The position numbers were made by a program, and so were the translations under genes. Below are positions 53,934 to 63,258 of a stretch of 64,000 nt of DNA, in pieces. Position 1 is the first letter of the stretch, and each line of letters starts with the position of its first letter. Source of the DNA: Catelliglobosispora koreensis DSM 44566 (GTDB taxonomy: Bacteria > Actinomycetota > Actinomycetes > Mycobacteriales > Micromonosporaceae). The stretch lies in the NCBI RefSeq assembly GCF_000379685.1, contig NZ_KB903261.1, forward strand, positions 62,097 through 126,096. The letters are read 5' to 3'. Under the pieces are notes generated by a model, which worked only from the letters and a program-made list of their open reading frames with translations, was not told where the DNA came from and ran no database searches.

Positions 53934-54532
53934 CAGACATTCCTTCGGCGAAACTGCACACTGATGCGAGGACCGGCCGCGCGAGCCGTCTTGGGAACAG
54001 CGTGCTCCCAGGTGCGCTGGGCACTGCCACCCATCACCAGGAGATCACCGTGCCCCACCTCGAAGCGCAGCGACTTGCCGCCGCCTCGCGGCCGCATCAG
54101 GAAAGCTCTCGGCGCACCGACCGACACGATCGCGATCACGGTGTCTTCCTTTGATCCGCGGCCATGTGTATCGCCGTGCCAGGCCACACTGTCCTGTCCA
54201 CTGCGGTAGAAGCACAGGCCCGCGGTCGCGAACGGTTCGTCGTTATAGATCGCGTTGAGCCGGTCCTTAGCCGTTTCCAGCGCCGGGTCGGGCAGCCCGT
54301 CCTCGATGACGTAGCTCGCGACCAGGCGCGGCACGTCAAGCAGGCGGTCATACATCTGGCGCCGCTCGGCCCGCCAGGCGACGTTGTCGCGCAAACGCAG
54401 GAAGACGCCATCAGGCTTATCGAGCCAGCCCGGGCAGAACTCGACCCACGCACCATGGGCCAGCTCGGTGCGCACAGGCGCGGCGGGCGGCAGGTCGAAC
54501 AGCGAGCCCTGGAACGGCTCAGGCGCGAGCAT
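53930..54532 (-). CDS. alkB: AlkB-type 2-oxoglutarate/Fe(II) dioxygenase
   Basis: DNA or RNA dealkylation-repair enzyme of 200 residues. The iron site is His119-x-Asp121 (WHGDTHGRG) and His177 (WEHAVPK), and the oxoglutarate Arg189 lies in PRISVQFR. AVASYVIEDG-like lid residues and FYRSG.DSVAWHGD fit the ALKBH2/AlkB pattern. It is co-directional with the secreted propeller gene and overlaps it by four bases (ATGA-type), which is an unusual pairing. Confidence 0.92.
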   Translation of the reverse strand: MLAPEPFQGSLFDLPPAAPVRTELAHGAWVEFCPGWLDKPDGVFLRLRDNVAWRAERRQMYDRLLDVPRLVASYVIEDGLPDPALETAKDRLNAIYNDEPFATAGLCFYRSGQDSVAWHGDTHGRGSKEDTVIAIVSVGAPRAFLMRPRGGGKSLRFEVGHGDLLVMGGSAQRTWEHAVPKTARAAGPRISVQFRRRNVW

Positions 54533-54597
54533 AGCGCCAGGGTAGGCGGCACCTGTGACAATGCCGCCCCAGCGAAGCTTGATCCCCGTCGCGACAC

Positions 54598-56934
54598 CTA
54601 GTTCATCCGGCTCATGCCCGTGTCTTGCAACCAGTCACGGCGGTCGGTGTCATTTTCGAGGCTGGACCGCGAAACCAAGGGTTCCAGCCAGTTGCGCAGA
54701 GTGTCCCCGCTCATCGGCTCGCCTAGCGCAACCCCTTGCGCCCCAACGCAACCCGTCGCACTGACCGCGTTGTAAAGTTCGACCGAGTCGATGCCATCGA
54801 CCACGGTCACGATGTTTAGGGAGCGGGCCAATTCAACAGTGGAGCGCAGCACGGCCGCGTCTTGCGGGCTGTTGAGCATCGCTCTGGCGAATGAGCCGTC
54901 GAGCTTCAGCTCGTCGACCGGCATCGAGCGCAGGCGAGTGAGCGAGGGCGCGGAGCGGCCGTAGTGATCGAGCGCCAGTTTGATGCCAAAGTGACGGAAC
55001 TGCCCAAGCGCGGTGGCCGTGCGGCGCGGGTCGATCTGCAGCACGTCTTCAGCGATCTCCAGGGTCAGTGCCGACGGCGGCACTCCCACCTTGTTGATGA
55101 GCTTGGCGAGGTCGTAAGGCAACTGCATGTCGAGCACATCTGCCGCGGTCACGTCGACCGCGATGCCGAGCTCCACTCCCTGGCGGTACCAGGCGGCGCA
55201 CCGCGTGAGCGTCGCCTCAAGCAGACTGCGGGTGAGCTGGCGCGTGATGCCCATGCGAGCCGCGAGTGGTTGCACCGCCTCGCTTTCGATGATCCCGCGG
55301 GTCGGGTGCTGCCAGCGCAAAATGCCTTCGAGCGCGACCGGCCGTCCGCTCGCGATGTCGAACTTCGGCTGGTAGCACGTGATGAACTCGCCCTTGTTCA
55401 GCGCACGCAACAGATCCGGGGCGAGCCGCAGGTCGATGCGGTTGCCCTCGTGCTGGGAAGGGTCGTAGATCTCGGCTTCTGACCGGTTCTCCCGGGCGGT
55501 CCTCAAAGCGTCGACCGCGCAGCGAATGAGATCGGCTGGTGCGTTGGCGTGAATCGGTGCCACGGCGACGCCCGCGCTCAGTTCAATTTGGACAGCTGTC
55601 TCGCCCACAGCGACCGGCAGCGCCACATTCTTCAGCAGGGCACGTGTTTCCCGGTCCACCGCGGCTGGGTCGGCGGCGCGCACGATCCGCAGGATCGCGA
55701 GCTCGACGCCGCCCAGACGGGCCGACAGCGTGTCAGCGGGAAGGTGCTGGCGCAGCCGCTGGCCCACAGTCGACAGGATCGCGTCACCAGCCGGATAGCC
55801 CAGTACGCCGTTGATCTCAGCCACGTGGTCGATGCCGACGATCGTCAGGATCAGCTGCGATCCGGCCGGAACGTTGGCGACCATATTGGGCAGTTGCGCG
55901 TCGAGCAGACGGCGGTTGCCTAGGCCCGTGAGTTCGTCGGTGTTGGCCTGGACTTGGGTGCGAGCTAGCTCGCGGGTTTGTTCAAACGTCAGCGCGGTGC
56001 GGATACCCGCGGCGACGAGGCAGCCGCTCGCGAGCACGATCGTGACCGCGTGCATGTGCACGAAGGTGCCGACGATCAGCACCACGAGCGCGGCGAACGA
56101 GAAGACGATAGGCACCAGCAACGCCATGAAGCCGCGCACGTCAGCGGCGGGGCGTTTGCGGTTCATCGCGCCGGCCACCGACATGAGCGTCAGGCCGATC
56201 ATCCACAAGCCGTCGATCCACATGCCATCGACGTAGGTATCGTTATTGATCGTAAACAGGAAGCTCGTGTCAGCGACGGCGAAGAACGCCGCACCCAGAC
56301 CCAGCATCCACCACACCGGATCCGCGCGCCATCTCACCATCGCCAGGGCCGCCACGCTGACGACCAGCAGCACCAGGTCACCGATCGGGTAGGCGAGGTT
56401 GGTCAGGTTCTCCGCTTTGGACAAAACGTCGGTCAGCGCCGCAGCCGAGAAGATCGCGCCAGCGGCCAGCGAGGTCACCACGCCATCGAGCAGCACCGAA
56501 GCGGGCAGCCGCTTGGCCGCCGCGCGGGCCAAGACGATGAACCCGGCGTAGGCCAGCGGATACATCCCCACGTAGAACGCATCGGCGATCGACGGCACTG
56601 GGATCTCGCTGGCGTCCAAATCGGAGAACGCCGCCGACCAGTAAATGTCGCCCGCCGACCAAGATGTCACGGCGAGGGCCACACACAGCCAGGCCTTGCG
56701 GTTGCGCCGCACCAGCAGTGGCCGGGCGAGCGCGAGTGCGCAGGTCAACACCAGCACCACGGAATAGAACCAGGTGTGGATCAGCGGTTTCTGTTCTTCA
56801 CCAAAGGGGATCAGCGTTAGGGCCGCATAAGTGAACCCCAGTGACACCACGATGATTTTGGCCGCCCTATAGAGGGGGGAACCCAGAACATAGAGGTCGC
56901 GATCAACTTTCGCGCGCATGGCTGTAGCCGTCAC
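54598..56934 (-). CDS. Membrane GGDEF-EAL protein with both sites degenerate
   Basis: The 778-residue protein has about ten transmembrane helices in the first 330 residues, then a GGDEF domain starting NTDELTGLGNRRLLDAQL and an EAL domain. The cyclase signature reads GGVEL at 408-412. The EAL motif reads EGI at 536-538, and the DDFGTG loop is LDHYGRSAPSL. Both enzymatic activities for c-di-GMP are probably lost, so it may act as a receptor or scaffold. GTG at 56934 has GGGGAGG at six bases; the longer frame to 57048 has no such site. Confidence 0.87.
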   Translation of the reverse strand: MTATAMRAKVDRDLYVLGSPLYRAAKIIVVSLGFTYAALTLIPFGEEQKPLIHTWFYSVVLVLTCALALARPLLVRRNRKAWLCVALAVTSWSAGDIYWSAAFSDLDASEIPVPSIADAFYVGMYPLAYAGFIVLARAAAKRLPASVLLDGVVTSLAAGAIFSAAALTDVLSKAENLTNLAYPIGDLVLLVVSVAALAMVRWRADPVWWMLGLGAAFFAVADTSFLFTINNDTYVDGMWIDGLWMIGLTLMSVAGAMNRKRPAADVRGFMALLVPIVFSFAALVVLIVGTFVHMHAVTIVLASGCLVAAGIRTALTFEQTRELARTQVQANTDELTGLGNRRLLDAQLPNMVANVPAGSQLILTIVGIDHVAEINGVLGYPAGDAILSTVGQRLRQHLPADTLSARLGGVELAILRIVRAADPAAVDRETRALLKNVALPVAVGETAVQIELSAGVAVAPIHANAPADLIRCAVDALRTARENRSEAEIYDPSQHEGNRIDLRLAPDLLRALNKGEFITCYQPKFDIASGRPVALEGILRWQHPTRGIIESEAVQPLAARMGITRQLTRSLLEATLTRCAAWYRQGVELGIAVDVTAADVLDMQLPYDLAKLINKVGVPPSALTLEIAEDVLQIDPRRTATALGQFRHFGIKLALDHYGRSAPSLTRLRSMPVDELKLDGSFARAMLNSPQDAAVLRSTVELARSLNIVTVVDGIDSVELYNAVSATGCVGAQGVALGEPMSGDTLRNWLEPLVSRSSLENDTDRRDWLQDTGMSRMN

Positions 56935-57100
56935 CGGGCCGCCTCCCCATCCGTGAACAAACATCGCACAAATGGTGTAGCTGCCTATCCTCCGCCTGGC
57001 CAGGCAGCGACGCCGGTTGATACTAGCCCATTGCTGTCTAGTTACCACAGTCCAAAGTGGTCAGTTAATACGGCGGTTACACAGTGTCTAATGAGAACGG

Positions 57101-58963
57101 CTACGAATCGAGCCACGCTTTGTACGCGTCGAACCGGTAATCCCGGCCCAGGAAGTTCCTGACCAGCGCGGCGGCTGATTGTGAACCACCCGGAGCGAGC
57201 ACCATTTCCCGGTAACGCAATGCAGTTGAACGATCCAGCAAATTGGACTCGTCAAAGGCGGTAAACAAATCCTTCGCGATGACGAGCGACCACATATACG
57301 TGTAGTAAATGGCGGAATAACCGTCGAGGTGACCGAAAGAAAGGTGGAACCACACGTCGTCGACGGGCTTGTAAGGCAGGTGCCGGGCGAACGCGTCCCG
57401 TTCGGTCTGGACCATGTCCACGTGTGCCGGGTCGGCCGTATAGAGGGACAGGCTCAAGTCGGCGTAGGCCATCTGCTGGCGCACCTGCAGTCCCTTGCCG
57501 AACTCGTCGGCGGCGCGCATCTGCTCCACGAGCTCAGCTGGGATCGTTTCGCCGGTCTCGTGGTGCACCGCGAAGCGGGCGAGCGTCGCCGGGTCGCGGG
57601 TCCACTCTTCCAGCAGCTGAGACGGCGCCTCCACGAAATCCCACTCGTTGCGAATGCCGCTGATGCCGGCCCAGCGCTGCGAGCCGCCGAAGACGTGGTG
57701 CAGCAAGTGGCCAAACTCGTGGAAGAACGTCGTGACTTCGTTGGGGAGCATGAGCCCGCCCGGACGCGGGAAGTTGCACACCAGCACGCACTCAGGCAGC
57801 CGGGAGCCCTTCTTGCCCACGACCATCGCCTTGGCCATGGCGTGACTGAACTTGTCCGGCCGCGGGTAGTTGTCGAGCAGGATGCGCCCGATCTTGACGC
57901 CGTTTTCCAAGACGTCGTAGGCCTCGACTTCCTCGTGCCACACCTCGACGTCCGGCCGTGCCACGAACTCGATGCCGAACAGGTCACCGGCCAAGGCCAT
58001 CAGCCCGTTCTTGACCCGGCTGTATTCGAAGTAGGGCCGCATCGCTTGCGAGTCAAAGGCGAACTGCTCCGCCTTCACGCGCTCCAGCAGATAAGCCACA
58101 TCCCACGGGTCGACCTCGGTCGCCGACGGGTCCTCAACCTGCTTGCGTGCCAGCAACGTGGCGTAGTCACTGTCCATTCGCGACTTGGCGGCAGCTGAGA
58201 TCTTCGCGATGAACTCAGCGGCGGCGACGTCACTGCCGATCATCTTGTCCTCGGTCACGAACTGCGCGTATGAGGTGTACCCCAAAAGGGTCGCCATTTC
58301 TTTGCGCAGTGTCAGCAGTTGCTTGAGGACCTCGATGTTGTCGGGATAGCCCCGCTGGCGGAACATCTTCCACACCTGCTCGCGCGCTTGCGGCGAACGG
58401 GAGTAGGACATGAACGGGAACAGGTCGGCATAGTCGGTGCTGACGCGCACGAGACCGTCTTCGCCCACGGGATGGGCGTTGACATAATCCGAAGGCAGAC
58501 CGTCCAATGCCGACGGTGGAAGCTCAGCGATCCGTGTGTCGGAGGCGATGTTGCGGGCGAAGGCCTGGCCCACTTTGACGAGCTCCTCACGAAGCTCACG
58601 CAGGCGTCCCTGTTCGGGCTTGGGCAGCAGCGCACCGGCCCGGCGGAAGTCGCGCAGCACCTTAGTGACCCAGTGCTGCGTCGCCGCGTCCGAGGCGGAC
58701 AGATCAACACCAGCGAGCTGGCCGTAAAGCGCACGGTCGAGCGCCAGCGAGGTAACCACCTTGTCGGCGGCAGCCTCCGCCTCTTCGCCTGCTTTGCGCA
58801 TTGCCGCATCGGGGTGGCAGTAAGTCATCGTGCTCGCGAGCCGCCGCGCCGTGTCGATGCGGTCCATCAGCTCGTCGAACTCTTCAAGAGTGTCGCCCGG
58901 GCCAAGCACCGGGTTGGCGATCGCCTCGGCGACCTTGGCCGTAAGTTCTTCCGCAGTAAGCAT
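57101..58963 (-). CDS. M3 family metallopeptidase (oligopeptidase)
   Basis: Cytosolic zinc oligopeptidase of 620 residues with HEFGH at 415-419 in FFHEFGHLLHHVFGG and the third ligand in NEWDFVEAPSQLLEEW. Thimet/oligopeptidase-F type enzymes degrade short peptides. The ATG is three bases after the SDR stop, so the two genes are coupled. Confidence 0.94.
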   Translation of the reverse strand: MLTAEELTAKVAEAIANPVLGPGDTLEEFDELMDRIDTARRLASTMTYCHPDAAMRKAGEEAEAAADKVVTSLALDRALYGQLAGVDLSASDAATQHWVTKVLRDFRRAGALLPKPEQGRLRELREELVKVGQAFARNIASDTRIAELPPSALDGLPSDYVNAHPVGEDGLVRVSTDYADLFPFMSYSRSPQAREQVWKMFRQRGYPDNIEVLKQLLTLRKEMATLLGYTSYAQFVTEDKMIGSDVAAAEFIAKISAAAKSRMDSDYATLLARKQVEDPSATEVDPWDVAYLLERVKAEQFAFDSQAMRPYFEYSRVKNGLMALAGDLFGIEFVARPDVEVWHEEVEAYDVLENGVKIGRILLDNYPRPDKFSHAMAKAMVVGKKGSRLPECVLVCNFPRPGGLMLPNEVTTFFHEFGHLLHHVFGGSQRWAGISGIRNEWDFVEAPSQLLEEWTRDPATLARFAVHHETGETIPAELVEQMRAADEFGKGLQVRQQMAYADLSLSLYTADPAHVDMVQTERDAFARHLPYKPVDDVWFHLSFGHLDGYSAIYYTYMWSLVIAKDLFTAFDESNLLDRSTALRYREMVLAPGGSQSAAALVRNFLGRDYRFDAYKAWLDS

Positions 58964-58966
58964 TTC

Positions 58967-59713
58967 CTACCGGCTCCTTGCTCCCAGCCGCAGCGATTGC
59001 CAGGAGCCATCGGCTGCCCAGCCGCCGTCTACCGACAACGTCACTCCATTAATAAAGCTCTGTTCCGCGAGGAACAACACCGCTTGCGCTACATCGTCCG
59101 GCGTCGCGAAACGCCCAGCCGGAACATGATCGGTGATATCGGCGTCGCCGTAAGCACCTTCGCTCTGCGAAGCGTCATCCATCGGGGTCTTCACCCATCC
59201 TGGGCATACTGCATTAACGCGAACGCCACGGCCACCCCATTCCACCGCGAGGGTGCGGGTGAGCCCGATCAGCCCGTGCTTGCTGGTGTTATAGGCCGCA
59301 CGGTCGGCGACGCCCAAGAGCCCGGCCACCGAGGCGATGTTGACGATCGACCCTTTGCCTGCCGCGAGCATCTGCCGCCCGAGCGCTTGCGACAGAAGGA
59401 AAGGCCCGGTGAGGTTGACTTCCATCACCTGGCGCCACAAGGCGACCGGGGTCTCTTCCGCCGGACTAATGCAGGCAATTCCGGCATTGTTTACGAGCAG
59501 GTCGATCCGGCCGTATTTTTCATTTATCGCTCCGGCGAAGGCGACTACATCGGCCTCGCTCGTCACATCGCCAGCGAACGTTAGCGCGTCATCATTGTCG
59601 ATCGGTTGCCGGTCCAGCAGAGCAAGCTGATAGCCCTGCGCGGCAAGGACTTCAGCGATCCGGGCACCGATGCCTTGTGCGGCGCCGGTTACCGCGGCGA
59701 CAGGAGAGGTCAT
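58967..59713 (-). CDS. Short-chain dehydrogenase/reductase
   Basis: Classical SDR of 248 residues with the cofactor motif TGAAQGIG (9-16), NNAG, the active-site Ser in NIASVAG and YNTSK. FINGVTLSVDGGW closes the fold. The substrate is unknown. It is upstream of and coupled to the M3 peptidase gene. Confidence 0.92.
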   Translation of the reverse strand: MTSPVAAVTGAAQGIGARIAEVLAAQGYQLALLDRQPIDNDDALTFAGDVTSEADVVAFAGAINEKYGRIDLLVNNAGIACISPAEETPVALWRQVMEVNLTGPFLLSQALGRQMLAAGKGSIVNIASVAGLLGVADRAAYNTSKHGLIGLTRTLAVEWGGRGVRVNAVCPGWVKTPMDDASQSEGAYGDADITDHVPAGRFATPDDVAQAVLFLAEQSFINGVTLSVDGGWAADGSWQSLRLGARSR

Positions 59714-59747
59714 GCAGGAACTCTAGCCGCCGTCTAGACTCCCGCGA

Positions 59748-61145
59748 ATGCGCAAGAAGGTGATTGCCGGGCTGATTCTCGCCACGATGCTCTCCGGATG
59801 CGGAAGCGTTGCTACCGGAACGCTCCCTGCCACCACGGATCCGTCGGTGCCCACAGAGGAGTCCGCCGACGGCCGCGGTCATGCCCAGACGGGCCAGGCC
59901 CGCGGTGCCACCGCACCATCGCCGGCCATCGAGCAGAGTGCCATCACCTTCTTGATGCGTGAGTACTCAGTGAGCCGCCCCGAAGCCGAACGGCGCCTGA
60001 AGCTTCAGCAGGAAGCACCGGCCCTGGGCGCGAAGCTGGCCGCGCAGCACCCCGGTGAATACGCCGGGCTCTGGCTGGATCAGGCCAACGGCGGTGTGCT
60101 GCGCGTCGGCATGACCGATCCCGCCTTGGTCCCGTCGTTGCCAGGTGTCGCGGCCTTCCCTGCGAAACGCTCGCTGCGCTCGCTAGAAGACATCGCGGCC
60201 CGAGTGAGCGCCGCCGCCCCGGGCGCCGAGGTTTCCCTTGACCCGATCGCTGGGGAAGTCGTCGTCCGCGGTGCCGACTCCGCCGCCAAAGCTGTTGACC
60301 CGCAAGCGGTCCGGATCGCGGAGTCGCTGCCCGGCTGGGAGTTCAAGTGCGACACGCGCTGGTGCGCCGACGCGCCCCTGCGCGGCGGTGTGCGGCTGGA
60401 CATTCAGCGGGTCGACGGTTCGGTCGGCGGTTGCTCGATGGGCTTTCACTTGCAGTCCAAGGTGACGAAGAAGCGTTACATCCTGACCGCTGGGCACTGC
60501 GTTCTCGGCAGCACCCACGCACACGTCGACAGCGCGTTCCACCAGTGGTACGGCCCGAAACTGCCAGTGTCCATTGAGGACGCCAACACGTTGCTGACCG
60601 AAAACGAGCCGGGTGGAAACCTGCACGACTACGCCGTGATGCCGTTGCAGCCGGCCGGTGAGGCGTATTGGCTTGGTGGCGCGAATGGCCGCCTGCACGG
60701 TCCCTTGCCGATCAGCACCCATGCCGGAGTGCTCATCAACGGTTTCCTCCCCGCGGCTTCGGTTGTCCCGGGCTCGACCGTGTGCGCGAGCGGTTCTGGC
60801 TACACGCCAGCCGCCGGTGAGTCCTATGTGGACTCTGGGGCCGGCACTGGCTACGTGCCCGGCACCCGTTGCGGCATCGTGGAAAGCACGGGAAGCCGCA
60901 TCACCGTGAAGATCTGTGCCCGCAAGGGCGACAGCGGCGGACCGCTATTCACCCCGGACGGCAAGGCGCTCGGGGTGCTTTCCGGCGGCGACCCGGGCTC
61001 GGGCGCTTGCACGAACCCGAACGAGCGCAACTGGTACTCACCGATCTCGCGGATCTTCGACCGGCTCACCGAGCGGACCGGATCGACTTACCAGTTCGAG
61101 TTGGTGCCGCAGCCAGGAGCGGAAACACCCGTCCCACGGATGTGA
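59748..61145 (+). CDS. Lipoprotein trypsin-like serine protease (S1)
   Basis: The 465-residue protein has a lipoprotein signal with lipobox LSGC18, a pro-region of ~190 residues that resembles a streptogrisin-type propeptide (ITFLMREYSVSRPEAERRLKLQ), and an S1 domain with His250 (TAGHC), Asp294 (LHDYAV) and Ser396 (KGDSGGP). Three or more disulfides are likely. It is anchored outside the membrane. The fused sigma-sensor gene starts 43 bases downstream, so the protease could act on that sensor; this is inference. Confidence 0.9.
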   Translation: MRKKVIAGLILATMLSGCGSVATGTLPATTDPSVPTEESADGRGHAQTGQARGATAPSPAIEQSAITFLMREYSVSRPEAERRLKLQQEAPALGAKLAAQHPGEYAGLWLDQANGGVLRVGMTDPALVPSLPGVAAFPAKRSLRSLEDIAARVSAAAPGAEVSLDPIAGEVVVRGADSAAKAVDPQAVRIAESLPGWEFKCDTRWCADAPLRGGVRLDIQRVDGSVGGCSMGFHLQSKVTKKRYILTAGHCVLGSTHAHVDSAFHQWYGPKLPVSIEDANTLLTENEPGGNLHDYAVMPLQPAGEAYWLGGANGRLHGPLPISTHAGVLINGFLPAASVVPGSTVCASGSGYTPAAGESYVDSGAGTGYVPGTRCGIVESTGSRITVKICARKGDSGGPLFTPDGKALGVLSGGDPGSGACTNPNERNWYSPISRIFDRLTERTGSTYQFELVPQPGAETPVPRM

Positions 61146-61154
61146 CACATTCTG

Positions 61155-61181
61155 CAACCGCCACCGGCTCAAGCGCGTGTG
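61155..61181 (+). promoter_or_regulatory. Candidate ECF-type promoter of fused sigma-sensor gene
   Basis: CAACC at 61155-61159, 16 bases, CGTGTG at 61176-61181, matching the boxes and spacing at 17264-17290. The gene's ATG at 61189 would be at or next to the transcription start, so the mRNA may be leaderless, which fits the lack of a ribosome site. Confidence 0.4.
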
Positions 61182-61188
61182 GCGTGAT

Positions 61189-62802
61189 ATGACCCGCGCC
61201 AAAGCCGCAGCCGCCGCCGATTTCGATGGCTTCTATCAAGCCCACTTCGGCGACACCGTGGCCATGACGTTCAGCTTCACGGCCGACCTAGGCGAGGCAC
61301 AGGACATCACCCAGGAGGCGTTCACGCGCGCCTGGCAGCGCTGGACCGTCGTGTCGACCTACGACAACCCGCTGAGCTGGGTGCGCCGGGTCGCTACCAA
61401 CTTGGCTCATTCGCGGTGGCGCCGGCTCAAGGTGGCCACCGCCTATCTTGTGCGCCAGCGCACCGAGGATTTGCCTGAGCTGAGCCCGGACAGTGTCGAC
61501 GTGGTGACGGCGCTGAAGCGGCTGCCCGTGACGCAGCGTAAGGCGATCGTCCTGCATTACCTGCTGGACCTGCCGATTCACGAGGTCGCGTCCGAGCTGG
61601 GCGCCCCTGAGGGAACGATTAAGTCGTGGCTGCATCGCGGCAGGGCGAGTTTGACCGTTGACCTTGGCGACGAAGTGCGCCGCAACGTCAGCCCGCAAGC
61701 GCCGCAGGACGTGCGCAAGAAGGGCGACAAGCGGCAACGCAATAAACGCACCGGGATCGTCGCCGCGAGTGCCCTCGTGGTTTTGTCAGTCATCTTGGCG
61801 TTCAGTTCATTCCGGATCTTGGACCCCAGTCCGCTGCCGCCCGCCACGCCCATCCCGGACCACTCGCTCGTGCCCTCGCCAGAACCGGGCGGCTTGCCCT
61901 ATGACTGTGTAGGACAGAGCCTGCCGGTGCCCGAAGGATTCACGGAACAAAACAGTGTGCAGGGTGCGGACCCTACCGGCCGGTGGCTGGTCGGCAAGGT
62001 GAAGCTGGGCAACGAGACCCGGCTCGTGATCTGGCGAGACGCCGTCATGCAGGCCGCCTTCGAGATGCCCGGCGGCAACGTCGACCTCAACGATGTCAAC
62101 AGCAAGGGCGTCGCCGTGGGAACCACTTTGGACGGTGGGGAGAACGTCGTCGCCACCGCCTGGGTTCACGACGGGAAGCTCCGCAAGCTAGCGGGAACCC
62201 ACGCGATGGCCAACGCGATAAACGAGGCGGGCACCATCGTCGGAAGCGTTCAGGACCGCCCCGCCGTGTGGCGTCCTGGCAAGACCAATCCCGAGTACCT
62301 GCCCTTACCTCCTGGCGAGCGCGTCGGTTCGGCCACCGGGCTCACCGAAGACGGTGTCATCGTGGGCGTGGTCGGCGAGGCCAACTACAACTTCACCGAC
62401 TCAGGCGTGCCACGTGCCTTCGCCTGGTACCCGGATGGAACGTCGCGTGAATTGCTGCCGGGCAACGGCCTGACCTGGACACGGGTCTACCATGCCGCCG
62501 GCAAGTGGGCGATCGGATCGGCATCTAGCGGCAGCACGGGCCGCACGGTGCTCTGGGATCTGACCACCGGAAAGCCCGTTCTTGACCAGGCGGCGTACAC
62601 ACAAAGGACCAATGCCCAGGGCTGGCTAATCCTTCTAGCCGCGTTGAAAGACCTGCAGGGCAACCAGACCGAACTCCGCGGTCGCCTCGACGGCAAGCTC
62701 CACAGCGACATCCAGGTCGAGTTCTTCAGCGACGATGGCACCCGCCTAGCCGGCCAGGTGAACGGTGTTCCGGTGACATGGCTGTGTAAGGCCGGGAGCT
62801 AA
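61189..62802 (+). CDS. ECF sigma factor fused to membrane helix and outer sensor domain
   Basis: A single 537-residue chain. Residues ~9-80 are sigma region 2 (FYQAHFGDTVAMTFSFTADLGEAQDITQEAFTRAWQRW) and ~104-155 are region 4 (LPVTQRKAIVLHYLLDLPIHEVASELGAPEGTIKSWLHRGR). A basic linker (KKGDKRQRNKR) leads to one transmembrane helix (about 189-208), a Pro-rich spacer and an outer domain from Cys240 to Cys534. The outer domain is homologous to that of the separate sensor at 17.8 kb. The DNA-binding part is therefore tethered to the membrane. No anti-sigma zinc finger is present. Release by proteolysis or action at the membrane are both possible. Confidence 0.85.
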   Translation: MTRAKAAAAADFDGFYQAHFGDTVAMTFSFTADLGEAQDITQEAFTRAWQRWTVVSTYDNPLSWVRRVATNLAHSRWRRLKVATAYLVRQRTEDLPELSPDSVDVVTALKRLPVTQRKAIVLHYLLDLPIHEVASELGAPEGTIKSWLHRGRASLTVDLGDEVRRNVSPQAPQDVRKKGDKRQRNKRTGIVAASALVVLSVILAFSSFRILDPSPLPPATPIPDHSLVPSPEPGGLPYDCVGQSLPVPEGFTEQNSVQGADPTGRWLVGKVKLGNETRLVIWRDAVMQAAFEMPGGNVDLNDVNSKGVAVGTTLDGGENVVATAWVHDGKLRKLAGTHAMANAINEAGTIVGSVQDRPAVWRPGKTNPEYLPLPPGERVGSATGLTEDGVIVGVVGEANYNFTDSGVPRAFAWYPDGTSRELLPGNGLTWTRVYHAAGKWAIGSASSGSTGRTVLWDLTTGKPVLDQAAYTQRTNAQGWLILLAALKDLQGNQTELRGRLDGKLHSDIQVEFFSDDGTRLAGQVNGVPVTWLCKAGS

Positions 62803-62940
62803 CCGGTAAGCGGTGTGGCCTAGGTCACTGGGCGCAGCCGGGCGGCCGCTCGGCGCAGACCCCGCGATCACCGCTGTCGAGTGACGGGTAGCGCTGCTTA
62901 ACGTGCGCGCAACAATCCTGACCTCGAGGTGGTGATCCCC

Positions 62941-63258
62941 GTGGCCTCCGACCCCTACCGTGACATGCAAAGCACGCCAGAATTTGGCGCCCTGCGCAAA
63001 GCTCTGCGCGGTTTCGTCTTCCCCATGACCGCGGCATTTTTCCTGTGGTACCTGCTATATGTCGTGCTGTCGGCCTACGCCCGTGACTTCATGAGCATCA
63101 AGCTCATCGGCAATATCAACGTCGCTCTGGTGTTTGGCCTCTTGCAGTTCGTCACGACATTCCTCATCGCCTGGCTTTATGCCCGGTTCGCTGGACGCAA
63201 ACTCGACCCGATCGCCGACGAGTTGCGTGCGAAGGTCGAAAATGGAGGGACACGATGA
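62941..63258 (+). CDS. DUF485 family membrane protein
   Basis: The 105-residue protein has two transmembrane helices (about 30-50 and 65-85) and the DUF485 pattern FGALRKALRGFVFPMTAAFFLWYLLYVVLSAYARDFM. Members (YjcH) are encoded with acetate permeases, as here. GTG at 62941 has GAGGTGGTG upstream. Its stop overlaps the symporter start (ATGA). Confidence 0.92.
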   Translation: MASDPYRDMQSTPEFGALRKALRGFVFPMTAAFFLWYLLYVVLSAYARDFMSIKLIGNINVALVFGLLQFVTTFLIAWLYARFAGRKLDPIADELRAKVENGGTR

